Assembly: GCA_902800345.1 (NCBI GenBank)
Contig: CADCDO010000013.1
Coordinates: 1 to 64,000 of the forward strand
From: Fibrobacter succinogenes
Lineage (GTDB): Bacteria > Fibrobacterota > Fibrobacteria > Fibrobacterales > Fibrobacteraceae
Direction of reading: 5' to 3'
Length of the DNA: 64,000 bases
The translations under genes were made by a program, and so were the position numbers. Below are positions 54,939 through 63,310 of the stretch, piece after piece. A model generated the notes under the pieces. The model saw only the letters and a program-made list of their open reading frames with translations. It was not told the DNA's origin and did no database searches. The first letter of the stretch is position 1; every line of letters starts with the position of its first letter.

Positions 54939-57900
54939 ATGATTTTACTCGTCGCCGAAAAGCCTTCCGTTGCCAATCAGCATTACAAGCCGATGCTGGA
55001 GCGTATTGAGGGTGAAAAGTTTACGCAAGGCGACGGGTGCCTAATCGGCAAGAACCATTGCATCACATGGTGCGTGGGTCACTTGATTACGCTTGCGCCG
55101 TTGGACGCCTACCCCGGTTTCGAGGGAGGTTGGCGGCTTTCGAACTTGCCGCTTTTGCCCGAAAAATTCAAGTTGATGGAAATCGAGAGCACGCGAAAGC
55201 AGCTCGCGGTTGTGCGTGACATGATGGCAAGAGCGGACGTTCTTGTGAACGGCGCGGACGCGGGCCGTGAAGGTAATTTGATTTTTGACTTGATTCTCGA
55301 CTACACGCCGGACTTCCGCAAGAAGCAAATCAAGCGCTTGTGGGTGAACAGCTATGTGGCGAAGGATTTGGACAAGGCTTGGAAGAATCTGGAAGATGCT
55401 ACGGAGCGTTTGAACTTGAGCTATGCGGCAAGGCTCCGCCAGCGTGCCGACTGGATGGTCGGGCTGAATGCGACTCGTGCATACACGCTCACAGCCGGGC
55501 GCGGAAAGATGATTTCGGTGGGGCGCGTGCAAACGCCGACGCTGAATCTGGTCGTGGAGCGCGATGCGATTGTCGAGCAGTTCAAGGAACTGTTTTATTA
55601 CAGCGTTGTAGGAACGTGGAAAGGATATCAGGCGCAGTTACTAGACGATAGACGAGAGACGAAAGACGAAAGAGGGCAACGTCATCCTGAACAACGTGAA
55701 GGATCCAGTGAAGTAATAAAAGCCGAAGCCGGAACGGAGTCCGGCATGACAGCAGAAGCGAAGGTCGCGACAGAGGCGAAGGTCGCGACAGACAAGCAAA
55801 GCAATCTCAAAGTTGCGATTTTCGAGAAAGAAGAGCCGGCGCAGGCTGTTATAGACAAATGCTCGCCGCCGGAAGAAGCGACGATTGCAAAGATTGACAT
55901 CCAGCAGAAAAAGCAGTTCCCGCAGAAGCCTTTCGACTTGACGGAACTGCAAAAAGAAGGCAACAAGCGTTTTAAATACAGCGCCCAACAAGTTCTGGAT
56001 TGCGCACAAAACTTGTACGAAAAGAAGTTGCTCACCTACCCGCGTACGGACTCGCAATATCTGCCGGACACGATGCAGCAAGAGGCATACGCACTTGCAC
56101 AAAGGCTCGCTACGCCGCAAGAAAAATCCGTCATGCGCGACGGCAATGAGAACTTTGTCTTCATCAACTCCAGTAAAGTCACAGACCACTTTGCCATCAT
56201 CCCCACAGGAGAAGAACCGCAAAATCTCCCTGAGATGGAAGAGAATATCTACAAGCTCGCCAAGGAACGCTTTGTGCAGGCATGGCTTAAGCCGTATGTC
56301 TGGAGCGAGATGGAAGTGACATTGCACAGCAATGTCATCCTGAGTGGCGAAGCCGCGAAGGATCCAGAACTGTTCCGTTTAAAGCTCAAGCGGAACGAGG
56401 ATTTAGGGTTCCGGGCACTCGCAAAAGAGACGAAAGACGAAAGACGAAAGACGAAAGGAAAGAAAAACGACAACGACACGGCGGTCGATGGCAAGGGCGA
56501 TGGGGATGATATCACGAACATCGTCGAGACGTTCCCGGAATGGAATGTTGGCGACCACGCGCCTTTCGACAGCCTGGAACTGCAAAAGAAAAAGAAAAGC
56601 AAACCCAAGTACTTTACCGAAGCGACGCTCCTTGCCGCAATGAAAACGGCGGGCAAGCAAATCGAAAACGAAGAACTTGCCGAAGCCATGAAGGAACGCG
56701 GTCTCGGAACGCCGGCCACGCAGGCAGGCATCATCGAAACACTCAAAAAACGCGGATTCATCGAAGCGCAAAAGAATTACCTTGTCAGTACCCAGCGCGG
56801 TCGCGAAGTCATCGCGCTCATGGACGAAAAAGTCAAATCGCCCGAAATGACCGGCGAATGGGAGTTCAAGCTTTCGCAAGTCGAGAAAGGGAAGCTTACG
56901 CCGATTGAATTCCGCGACGGCATCGTGAATTATGTCAAGGAACTCTTCGAACACCTGCGTCAAAAATACGGCAGCCAGTTCGAACGCGAAACCGTCACCG
57001 ATGCGATTCCTTGCCCGAAATGTTCCAGCCCGCTCGAAATTGCGCCGTGGGGCTATGTCTGCAAAAATGAAGAATGCGGTTTCAAGGCAGGCCACACCAT
57101 TGCAGGCCGCACACTGAGCCACGCCGAAATGCGGACACTCCTCAGAACAGGCAAGTCCGATTTGCTCAGCGGATTCAAGAGCAAAAAAGGAACGACATTC
57201 AGCGCCACGCTCACATTAGGCGATGACGGCAACATCGGCTTTGAATTCTCCGACGACGCACGCGCCAAAACGCCGACCAATTACAAGTGCCCCAAGTGCG
57301 GCAAAATGCTTTTAGATTCCGGGAACCGCCTCATCTGCGAAGGGAACGACGTCACCACATCGAACAACGAAAATGGCGATCCAACGCTTACGCCGGAAAC
57401 AGCCCCGACTTGCGACTTCGTTTTCTACAAGACGATTGCCGGGCACGTCATGAACGACGAAGAAATTGCGGAACTTTTCAACAACGGCACGACGCAAATC
57501 ATCAGCGGATTCTTGACCAAGAAAGGCACGACCTTCAACGCCAAAGTCGTTTGGGACAAAGATTTCAAGGCGACATTCGCGTTCGAGAACGACGGACATT
57601 TCCACGGCACCGAAACCAAGTTCAGCTGTCCTCTCTGCAAAAAGAAACTCGAAGAAAACAAGAACGCCATTTTCTGCCCAGCATGTAACTTCACCTTGTT
57701 CAAATCCGTTGCTGGCAAAAAGCTCCGCGTGGCAGACATCAAGGCTCTCCTTACCGACGGTAAGACCGAACTTTTGACCGGCTTCAAGAGCAAGAAGGGA
57801 ACTGAATTCGATGCCTATGTAAAGCTCGGTGCCGATGGTCACACAAGCTTTGAATTCGTACACCGCGACCTCCCCTGCCCTTGCTGCGGCGACCAGCTCC

Positions 57901-58184
57901 GCTTTAGAAGCGGCATCACCACGCAAGGCGCCAATGGCGAAACCACCAAGACGCTCGCTGCCTACGTTTGCATGAACCCCGCCTGCAATTACGGCATTCC
58001 CAAGACGTTCTTCCAGCGCGACTTTACCGACGAAGAAGTCGAAACGCTCCTCAAGAACAAATCCACGCCGATCCTTGAGCCGTTCAAGAAGAACGACACG
58101 ACGTTCAGGGCTGCGCTAGAACTGCGCGAAGGCGGCAAGATTGCGTTTAACAAGCTGACTGTCGAAGTGATTTCTAAAAAGTAA
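54939..58184 (+). CDS. topB: DNA topoisomerase III with zinc-ribbon tail and in-frame repeats
   Basis: 1081 residues. The toprim domain starts M-I-L-L-V-A-E-K-P-S-V-A with metal site A-D-A-G-R-E-G-N; the active-site Tyr is in L-T-Y-P-R-T-D-S-Q-Y near residue 367. The C-terminal 400 residues hold four zinc ribbons (C-P-K-C ... C-x-x-x-x-C types) alternating with the F-K-S-K-K-G-T-x-F repeat seen in the tails of such enzymes. Relaxes and decatenates DNA by single-strand passage. Two segments, residues about 235-289 and 496-527, do not belong to the family and are encoded by dispersed repeats (55643-55805, 56427-56520). A reverse-transcriptase remnant abuts the stop codon. Confidence 0.92.
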   Translation: MILLVAEKPSVANQHYKPMLERIEGEKFTQGDGCLIGKNHCITWCVGHLITLAPLDAYPGFEGGWRLSNLPLLPEKFKLMEIESTRKQLAVVRDMMARADVLVNGADAGREGNLIFDLILDYTPDFRKKQIKRLWVNSYVAKDLDKAWKNLEDATERLNLSYAARLRQRADWMVGLNATRAYTLTAGRGKMISVGRVQTPTLNLVVERDAIVEQFKELFYYSVVGTWKGYQAQLLDDRRETKDERGQRHPEQREGSSEVIKAEAGTESGMTAEAKVATEAKVATDKQSNLKVAIFEKEEPAQAVIDKCSPPEEATIAKIDIQQKKQFPQKPFDLTELQKEGNKRFKYSAQQVLDCAQNLYEKKLLTYPRTDSQYLPDTMQQEAYALAQRLATPQEKSVMRDGNENFVFINSSKVTDHFAIIPTGEEPQNLPEMEENIYKLAKERFVQAWLKPYVWSEMEVTLHSNVILSGEAAKDPELFRLKLKRNEDLGFRALAKETKDERRKTKGKKNDNDTAVDGKGDGDDITNIVETFPEWNVGDHAPFDSLELQKKKKSKPKYFTEATLLAAMKTAGKQIENEELAEAMKERGLGTPATQAGIIETLKKRGFIEAQKNYLVSTQRGREVIALMDEKVKSPEMTGEWEFKLSQVEKGKLTPIEFRDGIVNYVKELFEHLRQKYGSQFERETVTDAIPCPKCSSPLEIAPWGYVCKNEECGFKAGHTIAGRTLSHAEMRTLLRTGKSDLLSGFKSKKGTTFSATLTLGDDGNIGFEFSDDARAKTPTNYKCPKCGKMLLDSGNRLICEGNDVTTSNNENGDPTLTPETAPTCDFVFYKTIAGHVMNDEEIAELFNNGTTQIISGFLTKKGTTFNAKVVWDKDFKATFAFENDGHFHGTETKFSCPLCKKKLEENKNAIFCPACNFTLFKSVAGKKLRVADIKALLTDGKTELLTGFKSKKGTEFDAYVKLGADGHTSFEFVHRDLPCPCCGDQLRFRSGITTQGANGETTKTLAAYVCMNPACNYGIPKTFFQRDFTDEEVETLLKNKSTPILEPFKKNDTTFRAALELREGGKIAFNKLTVEVISKK
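55643..55805. repeat. In-frame block of dispersed repeats inside topB
   Basis: Contains AGACGAGAGACGAAAGACGA (55650 region), GTCATCCTGA...GAAGGATCCAG (55681-55712), a GGAACGGAGTCCGGCATGACA word (55731-55751) and two copies of GAAGGTCGCGACAGA. The same words occur in spacers, e.g. the reverse complement of the second at 62409-62438. Length keeps the topB frame. Confidence 0.75.
56427..56460. repeat. GACGAAA tandem inside topB
   Basis: Four direct copies of the 7-bp unit GACGAAA with near-perfect register, encoding K-E-T-K-D-E-R-R-K-T-K. Same word family as at 55650 and, inverted, near 60672-60690. Confidence 0.75.
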
Positions 58185-58593
58185 GGAGATTCCGCCCCGG
58201 AACTTGAATCCGCTCGACCACTTTATAAAGCGGGAACTCAAGATTCGTTGTTATGGGCGTTACGTCGATGACATGTATCTTATCCATAAAGACAAGAACG
58301 TGCTGAAACAAGCCATCACGCAAATAAGAGATTTTTTAAAGAACAAACTAAAACTCACTTTGCACCCGAAAAAGATTTACCTACAGCCCATCACAAATGG
58401 ATTCCTGTTCTTGGGGGCATTCATTCTTCCCCATAGGATTTACCCCGGAAGGCGTATTGTTGGGAATTTTAGGCAAGCTGTTTTTAAACCTGATAAAGAT
58501 ACAGCTAAACAAGCAAACAGGATTACAAGCTACAAGGGGCTATTTTCGCATTTCGACTGCTACAAAATGACAAAAAAGTGGACTGGTGATTAA
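58185..58593 (+). pseudogene. DGR-type reverse transcriptase, C-terminal remnant
   Basis: From TTG 58204 the frame encodes about 130 residues: N-P-L-D-H-F-I-K-R-E-L, the catalytic G-R-Y-V-D-D-M motif near residue 20, L-K-L-T-L-H-P-K-K-I-Y-L-Q, F-L-F-L-G-A and S-Y-K-G-L-F-S-H-F at the end. This is palm motif 5 through the thumb of group-II-like RTs, with the H-P-K-K-x-Y-L-Q and F-L-G-A blocks typical of DGR RTs (about 300-400 aa when complete). The N-terminal motifs, including the first catalytic Asp, are missing; only I-P-P-R-N-L remains of the preceding G-I-P-I-G-N-L block, directly after the topB stop. Non-functional as it stands. Confidence 0.88.
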
Positions 58594-58637
58594 AAATTTT
58601 CAGACCGGCTCTGTCGGTCCGTATTTTTTTTTTGGGG

Positions 58638-58753
58638 GGGCGGCTTCGCCGCCCTTGCTTGGGCATGGCGGGCTACGCTCCGCCTTGCCCTTTTTTGATG
58701 GGGCTTGGCCTTTGGCCTAGCCCCGTTGCCTACCGCCCTTGGCGGTTGGCAAC
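58638..58753. repeat. Array of four GC-rich hairpins
   Basis: H1 58638-58654 (GGGCGGC-TTC-GCCGCCC), H2 58661-58690, H3 58700-58724 (GGGGCTTGGCC-TTT-GGCCTAGCCCC) and H4 58725-58753. H2, H3 and H4 each have one T-T mismatch within otherwise perfect stems. They lie between the RT remnant and the FISUMP gene and continue into the double hairpin at 58762. Confidence 0.85.
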
Positions 58754-58761
58754 CCAGTCGT

Positions 58762-58838
58762 TGCACTACTTCGTAGTGCACGACATTCGGCTCGGTCATG
58801 GCAATTCAAGCACGCTTGATTGCCGCGACTCTCGCCTT
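58762..58838. other. Double-hairpin element, copy 1 (downstream of FISUMP variable region)
   Basis: Hairpin a TGCACTAC-TTC-GTAGTGCA (58762-58780), 19 nt ending CGGCTCGGTCAT, hairpin b GGCAATTCAAGC-AC-GCTTGATTGCC with one bulged T (58800-58824), then CGCGACTCTCGCCTT. Located just past the FISUMP stop codon, where DGR targets often carry a hairpin that assists cDNA-primed homing. Copy 2 at 60820-60898 has the same layout with changed stems. Confidence 0.8.
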
Positions 58839-58839
58839 G

Positions 58840-59616
58840 CTAGTCTTTGACGCAACGAACAGAAAACCCGAGGCTCTCGTCGTAGTCGTACAGGGTTGCA
58901 TCGTCGTCGCCGTAGTCCAAGCACATGCGGTACGCGCGGTTGCTATTGTACTCCGTAGAACTCCAGAAGTACGCATTGTAGCCCCCCCCGCCGTAATCCC
59001 CATCGTCGAGCCTGTAGCCGGCAGGCAACGCCGAGAACGAGTAATCATCTGTGCTGTTGCCACTTTTCTTCCAGCCACTTGTCGATTCGAGTTTTGTTCC
59101 CGCTGTACTGGAACCACCGACAGCAGTGAACAAAGTTTCAAATTCGGCTTTTGTTGGTAAATGCCAACCACTAGGACAAGCTGATATCGCAGCGTCCCAC
59201 GTGTAAAGGCGACCGTATTTGGTGCAGTTGGATGCGTTTTCGTTGTAGCAGTAACTGTTCGCCGTTTCGTAATTTAAGTTCTGAGCCATCCACGTCTGAG
59301 AGCCTATAGTAACGGTCTTGTAGGAATGACCGTCGCGGGAGTCCGTGAGAAAGCCTTCGACATCGCTTTGAGTGGCTGAGACCACCTTCACATCATCATC
59401 TTCGACCCATTTACCATTTTGACAAATGTACCCCTGCTCCTGATCTGCCACGTATGCAGTTTTGCCATCACGCTTCTCGGCACAAGATGGCAACTCGCTG
59501 TACGTCCGCACATCCATATCGGCATTGCTTTGCGGACTCGCCCCATTACCGGAATCGCCACATGCGACAAACATAAGAGCTACTGAAGATATCAAGACAA
59601 GAGATAAACGATTCAT
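58840..59616 (-). CDS. FISUMP-domain lipoprotein, probable DGR target
   Basis: 258 residues from ATG 59616 (GGAAGGA upstream). Lipobox F-V-A-C (Cys20). A short stem leads to the FISUMP domain (about 90-258): Y-K-T-V-T-I-G-S-Q-T-W-M-A-Q-N-L-N-Y, C-P-S-G-W-H-L-P, G-T-K-L-E-S-T-S-G-W, then the variable end A-Y-F-W-S-S-T-E ... S-V-R-C-V-K-D. The last 59 codons are rich in Tyr, Asp, Asn, Gly and Ser encoded by NNY codons. Expected on the outer surface as a binding protein with a diversified face. The double hairpin, hairpin array and RT remnant follow directly. Confidence 0.9.
   Translation of the reverse strand: MNRLSLVLISSVALMFVACGDSGNGASPQSNADMDVRTYSELPSCAEKRDGKTAYVADQEQGYICQNGKWVEDDDVKVVSATQSDVEGFLTDSRDGHSYKTVTIGSQTWMAQNLNYETANSYCYNENASNCTKYGRLYTWDAAISACPSGWHLPTKAEFETLFTAVGGSSTAGTKLESTSGWKKSGNSTDDYSFSALPAGYRLDDGDYGGGGYNAYFWSSTEYNSNRAYRMCLDYGDDDATLYDYDESLGFSVRCVKD
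58843..59019 (-). other. Variable region of the FISUMP lipoprotein
   Basis: 59 codons aligned without gaps to 40894-41070. Identical codons include the run for F-W-S-S-T-E; differing codons include TAC/AGC, AAC/CGC, CGC/TAC, GAC/ACC, TAC/GGC, AGC/ATC and CTC/TAC, all ending in a pyrimidine. A run of eight C on the plus strand (58981-58989 area) encodes Gly codons here. Confidence 0.75.
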
Positions 59617-59793
59617 ATATCCTTCCAAACTTTTTTTCTTGTAACGAAATATAATAAAGAAAATGAGTATTTGCAAAAATTCCATTTTTGTCAACCATAG
59701 ATTGCAAAATGAAAAATTTTCTTGAAAAGTTCGTTTTTTCCAAATTCGTTTGCTATATTGTTCACGGCTAGCAGATGGCTGGCCATGCTCAAT

Positions 59794-59837
59794 AAAGAGC
59801 CGTTTTCTATATCAAAATAGGAACGGCTCTTTTTTGT
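59794..59837 (+). terminator. Terminator-like hairpin in the leader of the Rpn gene
   Basis: AAAGAGCCGTT/AACGGCTCTTTTTT hairpin, 38 nt upstream of the Rpn start codon and about 40 nt after a TGCTATATTG -10-like box. Transcripts from that box would end here as a roughly 70-nt RNA, or read through into the nuclease gene; an attenuator is possible. Confidence 0.6.
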
Positions 59838-59874
59838 TTTGCCAAAGAACGTACAACATAAGCAAAGGAGAAAA

Positions 59875-60669
59875 ATGGAAACAAACCACATCCCGTTCGA
59901 AGATCTTCCCATCACGAATCGTTTCATGTTCGCGCTCGTGTTCAGCCACAAGCATATCGCTAAGCCATTCCTCGAAGCGCTCCTCGGAATCAAAATCTTT
60001 GATTTGCAGGAACCAGAGCCGGAAAAATCCACCGAAAACAGTCCCTTCAGCAAGGGAGTCCGTTATGACGTATTCGTAAAAGAACGGGAACCCAAGGGGG
60101 AAATTCTCCGTGTGTTTGATATCGAGATGCAAATAGAAGATACTCACGAATTACCGAAGCGAACCCGCTACTATCAAGCTCTATGTGACTCCGAGGCCCT
60201 GAATAAAGGGGAATCCTACCGCAACCTCAAAGAACAGTACATCATATTCATTTGCCCCGACGACATTTTCAAGCAGGGACGTGCAGTTTACAGGTTCAAG
60301 AACCTTGAAATCGGACACCCAGAACATGAATTGGGCGATCTATGCTTCAAGAATTTTTATATATTCAATGAGTACAAGGATGTCGCCGAGAAATCCATCA
60401 AGGAATACCTTGAATACTTTGCAACCAACAAGGCGACCTCACAGGAAACAAAGAACATCGAACGCCAGCGGCAATGGTATCTGTCGGACAATGAAACAAG
60501 GAAGCGCTATATGACTTGGCAACAGGAATTGGATGACATGGTATATGAAGAACGCGAACGCACTAAGGCAGCTGAAAAACGTGCCAACGAAGAGAAGTCT
60601 CGTGCAGACGAAGCGGAATCTCGAGCTGATAAGTACGAGAAGATGCTCAGGGAACACGGACTGCTTTAA
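59875..60669 (+). CDS. Rpn-family PD-(D/E)XK nuclease
   Basis: 264 residues from ATG 59875 (AAGGAG upstream). N-terminal block P-I-T-N-R-F-M-F-A-L-V-F, then G-V-R-Y-D-V-F-V and F-D-I-E-M-Q near residue 80, the D...E-x-Q active site pattern of the Rpn/PDDEXK transposase-like family. The C-terminal 50 residues are a coiled coil (E-R-T-K-A-A-E-K-R-A-N-E-E-K). Family members are recombination-promoting nucleases often linked to phage defence or toxicity. A different branch from the Rpn protein at 47211. Preceded by a terminator-like leader that may limit expression. Confidence 0.85.
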   Translation: METNHIPFEDLPITNRFMFALVFSHKHIAKPFLEALLGIKIFDLQEPEPEKSTENSPFSKGVRYDVFVKEREPKGEILRVFDIEMQIEDTHELPKRTRYYQALCDSEALNKGESYRNLKEQYIIFICPDDIFKQGRAVYRFKNLEIGHPEHELGDLCFKNFYIFNEYKDVAEKSIKEYLEYFATNKATSQETKNIERQRQWYLSDNETRKRYMTWQQELDDMVYEERERTKAAEKRANEEKSRADEAESRADKYEKMLREHGLL

Positions 60670-60819
60670 TTCCGCAATTTTCGTCTTTCGTCCCGAAACT
60701 TGACAGACTCAGAGCATTGCAATCTGGAATGACAGAGCAAACAAAGCCTACTATTGCCATAGGCTTATACTGAATTGCAGACCTTTCCATTTGGAGGCTC
60801 TCCCACATTTTACTATCTT

Positions 60820-60898
60820 TGCACTCCTGAGGAGTGCATATAGCACGGCTCGGTCATGACAATTCAATCTAGCGATTGATTGTCGCGACTCTCGCCTT
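60820..60898. other. Double-hairpin element, copy 2 (before sufB)
   Basis: Hairpin a TGCACTCCT-G-AGGAGTGCA (60820-60838), 19 nt ending CGGCTCGGTCAT, hairpin b GACAATTCAATC-TAGC-GATTGATTGTC (60858-60884), then CGCGACTCTCGCCTT. Stems differ from copy 1 by paired changes while linkers are conserved. No FISUMP gene adjoins it; sufB begins 36 nt later. Confidence 0.8.
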
Positions 60899-60933
60899 AA
60901 GCTATATTTGCTCCCGATTAATACGGGTATAAA

Positions 60934-62349
60934 ATGAGCGAAAATTACAAATACGGATTTGTCACTGATATTGAGAACGAAGCCTTCGAAAAAGGTCTTA
61001 ACGAGGATATCATCCGCAGGGCGTCAGCGCTCCGTGGCGAACCGCAGTTCATGCTCGATTTTCGCTTGAGAGCCTACGAAAAGCTCAAGACGATGGAACA
61101 GCCCAACTGGGGCGAACTCCACTTCAATCCGGTTGATTTGCAGGACATCGTCTATTACTCCGCACCGAAGACCAAGAAGAGCCACGAAAAGATCGAAGAT
61201 GTCGATCCGGAACTCTTGGCGACTTTTGAAAAGCTCGGCATCCCGCTCGACGAACAGAAGCGACTCGCGAACGTCGCCGTCGATGCCGTGTTCGATTCCG
61301 TCAGCATTTACACAAGCCACAAGAAGAAGCTCATGGAAATGGGCATCATCTTCTGCTCCATCAGCGACGCCATCAAGGAATACCCCGAACTTATCGAGGA
61401 ATATCTCGGTAGCGTGGTCCCCGCTGGCGACAACTACTTTGCGGCCCTCAACAGCGCGGTCTTTGGCGACGGAAGCTTCGTCTATATTCCGCCTGGAGTC
61501 AAGTGCCCGATGGACCTTTCCACCTACTTCCGCATCAACAACAAGGAAGCAGGCCAGTTCGAACGCACATTGATTATCGCCGATGACGATGCGAGCGTAA
61601 GCTACCTCGAAGGCTGCACCGCGCCGGAATTCTCAAGCAAGCAGTTGCACAGCGCTATCGTGGAACTCGTGGCCAAGGAAAACGCCAGCATTAAATATTC
61701 GACAGTCCAAAACTGGTATGCAGGCGACCGAGAAACAGGCGCAGGCGGCGTGTACAACTTCGTCACCAAGCGCGGAAAGTGCCTGGGCAAGAACAGCCGC
61801 ATCAGCTGGACGCAGGTCGAAACGGGTTCCGCCATCACGTGGAAGTACCCGAGCTGCATTTTGCAGGGCGACAATTCCGTCGGCGAATTCTACAGCGTGG
61901 CCCTCACGAACGGCCACATGCAGGCCGACACCGGCACGAAGATGATCCACATCGGCAAAAACACCAAGAGCACGATCATTTCGAAGGGCATCAGCGCCGA
62001 CTGCTCCAGCAACGCCTACCGTGGCGAAGTGAGCATCCGCAAGTCCGCTACTGGCGCCCGCAACTACACCCAGTGCGACAGCATGCTCGTCGGCACCAAG
62101 AGCGCCGCCCACACGTTCCCCTACATCACCGTCGCAAACGCAAGCGCCCAGACCGAGCACGAAGCTACGACCAGCCGCATCAGCGAAGACCAGCTGTTCT
62201 ACTTCGAAAGCCGCGGCATCAAGCGCGAAGACGCCATTCAGGCCATGGTCGGCGGTTTCTGCAAGGACGTGTTCAAGGAACTCCCGGGCGAATTTGCCAC
62301 CGAAGCCCGCCAGCTTCTTACCCTCAAGCTCGAACACAGCGTCGGATAA
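60934..62349 (+). CDS. sufB: Fe-S cluster assembly scaffold SufB
   Basis: 471 residues, full length for SufB. Blocks: [10 protein letters not shown] near the start, [52 protein letters not shown], and the C-terminal [13 protein letters not shown]. SufB forms the SufBC2D scaffold on which clusters are built. sufC and sufD are not next to it; the downstream 400 bp are empty, so it appears unlinked in this strain. Upstream is a stray DGR double hairpin, suggesting a past rearrangement at this boundary. Confidence 0.95.
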   Translation: MSENYKYGFVTDIENEAFEKGLNEDIIRRASALRGEPQFMLDFRLRAYEKLKTMEQPNWGELHFNPVDLQDIVYYSAPKTKKSHEKIEDVDPELLATFEKLGIPLDEQKRLANVAVDAVFDSVSIYTSHKKKLMEMGIIFCSISDAIKEYPELIEEYLGSVVPAGDNYFAALNSAVFGDGSFVYIPPGVKCPMDLSTYFRINNKEAGQFERTLIIADDDASVSYLEGCTAPEFSSKQLHSAIVELVAKENASIKYSTVQNWYAGDRETGAGGVYNFVTKRGKCLGKNSRISWTQVETGSAITWKYPSCILQGDNSVGEFYSVALTNGHMQADTGTKMIHIGKNTKSTIISKGISADCSSNAYRGEVSIRKSATGARNYTQCDSMLVGTKSAAHTFPYITVANASAQTEHEATTSRISEDQLFYFESRGIKREDAIQAMVGGFCKDVFKELPGEFATEARQLLTLKLEHSVG

Positions 62350-62764
62350 GGCGGTCTGACACCCCCTAATCTCTAACCTCTAAGCCATTGCTTACTGGAA
62401 CTATGACTGGATCCTTCGGGGAAACCCCTCAGGATGACGTTCCTACAACCTAATAACAATCGTGGACTTTTAATTCTAAAGGAAAGGGCCGGAAATTTTA
62501 GTTTCCGACCCTTATTGGTGTATATGGAGTACTTTATATATAGCATTTTTTTCATCGCCAGATATCGTATTTTCCCCATTTTTTTCAAAAAATTTTCACA
62601 TAAACGAATTTTTTTTCCACAAATTCACCGAGACACACATCAATTAACATATTATAAACCGAATATAAAAAAATCCACAAAAAGGAACTTTTTTGCGGAC
62701 ACAAAAATTCCCTGAGCATCCTCAATAAGGATCCTCCCGATCAAAACCCAGTTTCATAAACCGT
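62350..62764. other. Spacer with a dispersed repeat word and a weak terminator hairpin
   Basis: No gene seen. GGATCCTTC...CTCAGGATGAC at 62409-62438 is the repeat that also occurs inside topB. A GGGCCGGAAA/TTTCCGACCC hairpin lies at 62486-62511. The rest is A/T-rich. Confidence 0.5.
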
Positions 62765-63310
62765 TTAGCGGGCGACTATCTGTTTCTTAACTTTTTCAGC
62801 AAGTTCTGCACCGCCAATTACAGCAATGCACTTCAATGCAAATTCTTCAGCCGACCCCGGGCCACGGCTCGTAATGACGTTTCCATCGACAACGACTCGT
62901 TCTTCGGAAAATTTGCGACAAACAAGATCCACCTCGCATCCCGGATAGCAAGTAACCTTTCTATCGACGAGGACATGGGCCTTGCTCAAGACTGTCGGGG
63001 CGGCACAAATGGCAAGCACCCACTTGTTGTCATCATTGAGGGTGCATATCGTATTCTCGACTGCAGAGCTCGCCTTGAGGTTCTGGACGCCGACTCCGCC
63101 ACCCGGCAAGAATACACCATCAAAATCGGTGGGTTCCAGTTTATCCAGAGCAACATCGGCTTGGATTTTAATTCCATGAAGACCATCAACGAGATCGGCG
63201 CCCGAAAGAGAGGCTACGGTCACCTTAAAACCAGCGCGACGCCATAAATCTACGGGGACAACAAACTCGGTTTCCTCAAAACCATCGGCAAGCAAAACGA
63301 GAATCTGCAT
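62765..63310 (-). CDS. DJ-1/PfpI family protein
   Basis: 181 residues, the size of DJ-1. The N-terminal M-Q-I-L-V-L-L-A-D-G-F-E-E-T-E has the conserved Glu, L-P-G-G-G-V-G follows near residue 68, and the nucleophile Cys lies in V-L-A-I-C-A-A-P near residue 98. The C-terminal T-S-R-G-P-G-S-A-E-E-F-A closes the fold. Members include redox-sensing chaperones and glyoxalase/deglycase-type enzymes; the exact activity cannot be told. Divergent from hslO, another redox-stress protein, across 137 bp. Confidence 0.9.
   Translation of the reverse strand: MQILVLLADGFEETEFVVPVDLWRRAGFKVTVASLSGADLVDGLHGIKIQADVALDKLEPTDFDGVFLPGGGVGVQNLKASSAVENTICTLNDDNKWVLAICAAPTVLSKAHVLVDRKVTCYPGCEVDLVCRKFSEERVVVDGNVITSRGPGSAEEFALKCIAVIGGAELAEKVKKQIVAR

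Noticed and set aside
58594-58839. DGR template repeat beside the RT remnant
   Set aside because: The hallmark 18-mer encoding F-W-S-S-T-E occurs only in the two target genes; the spacer holds hairpins and no AAY-rich copy.
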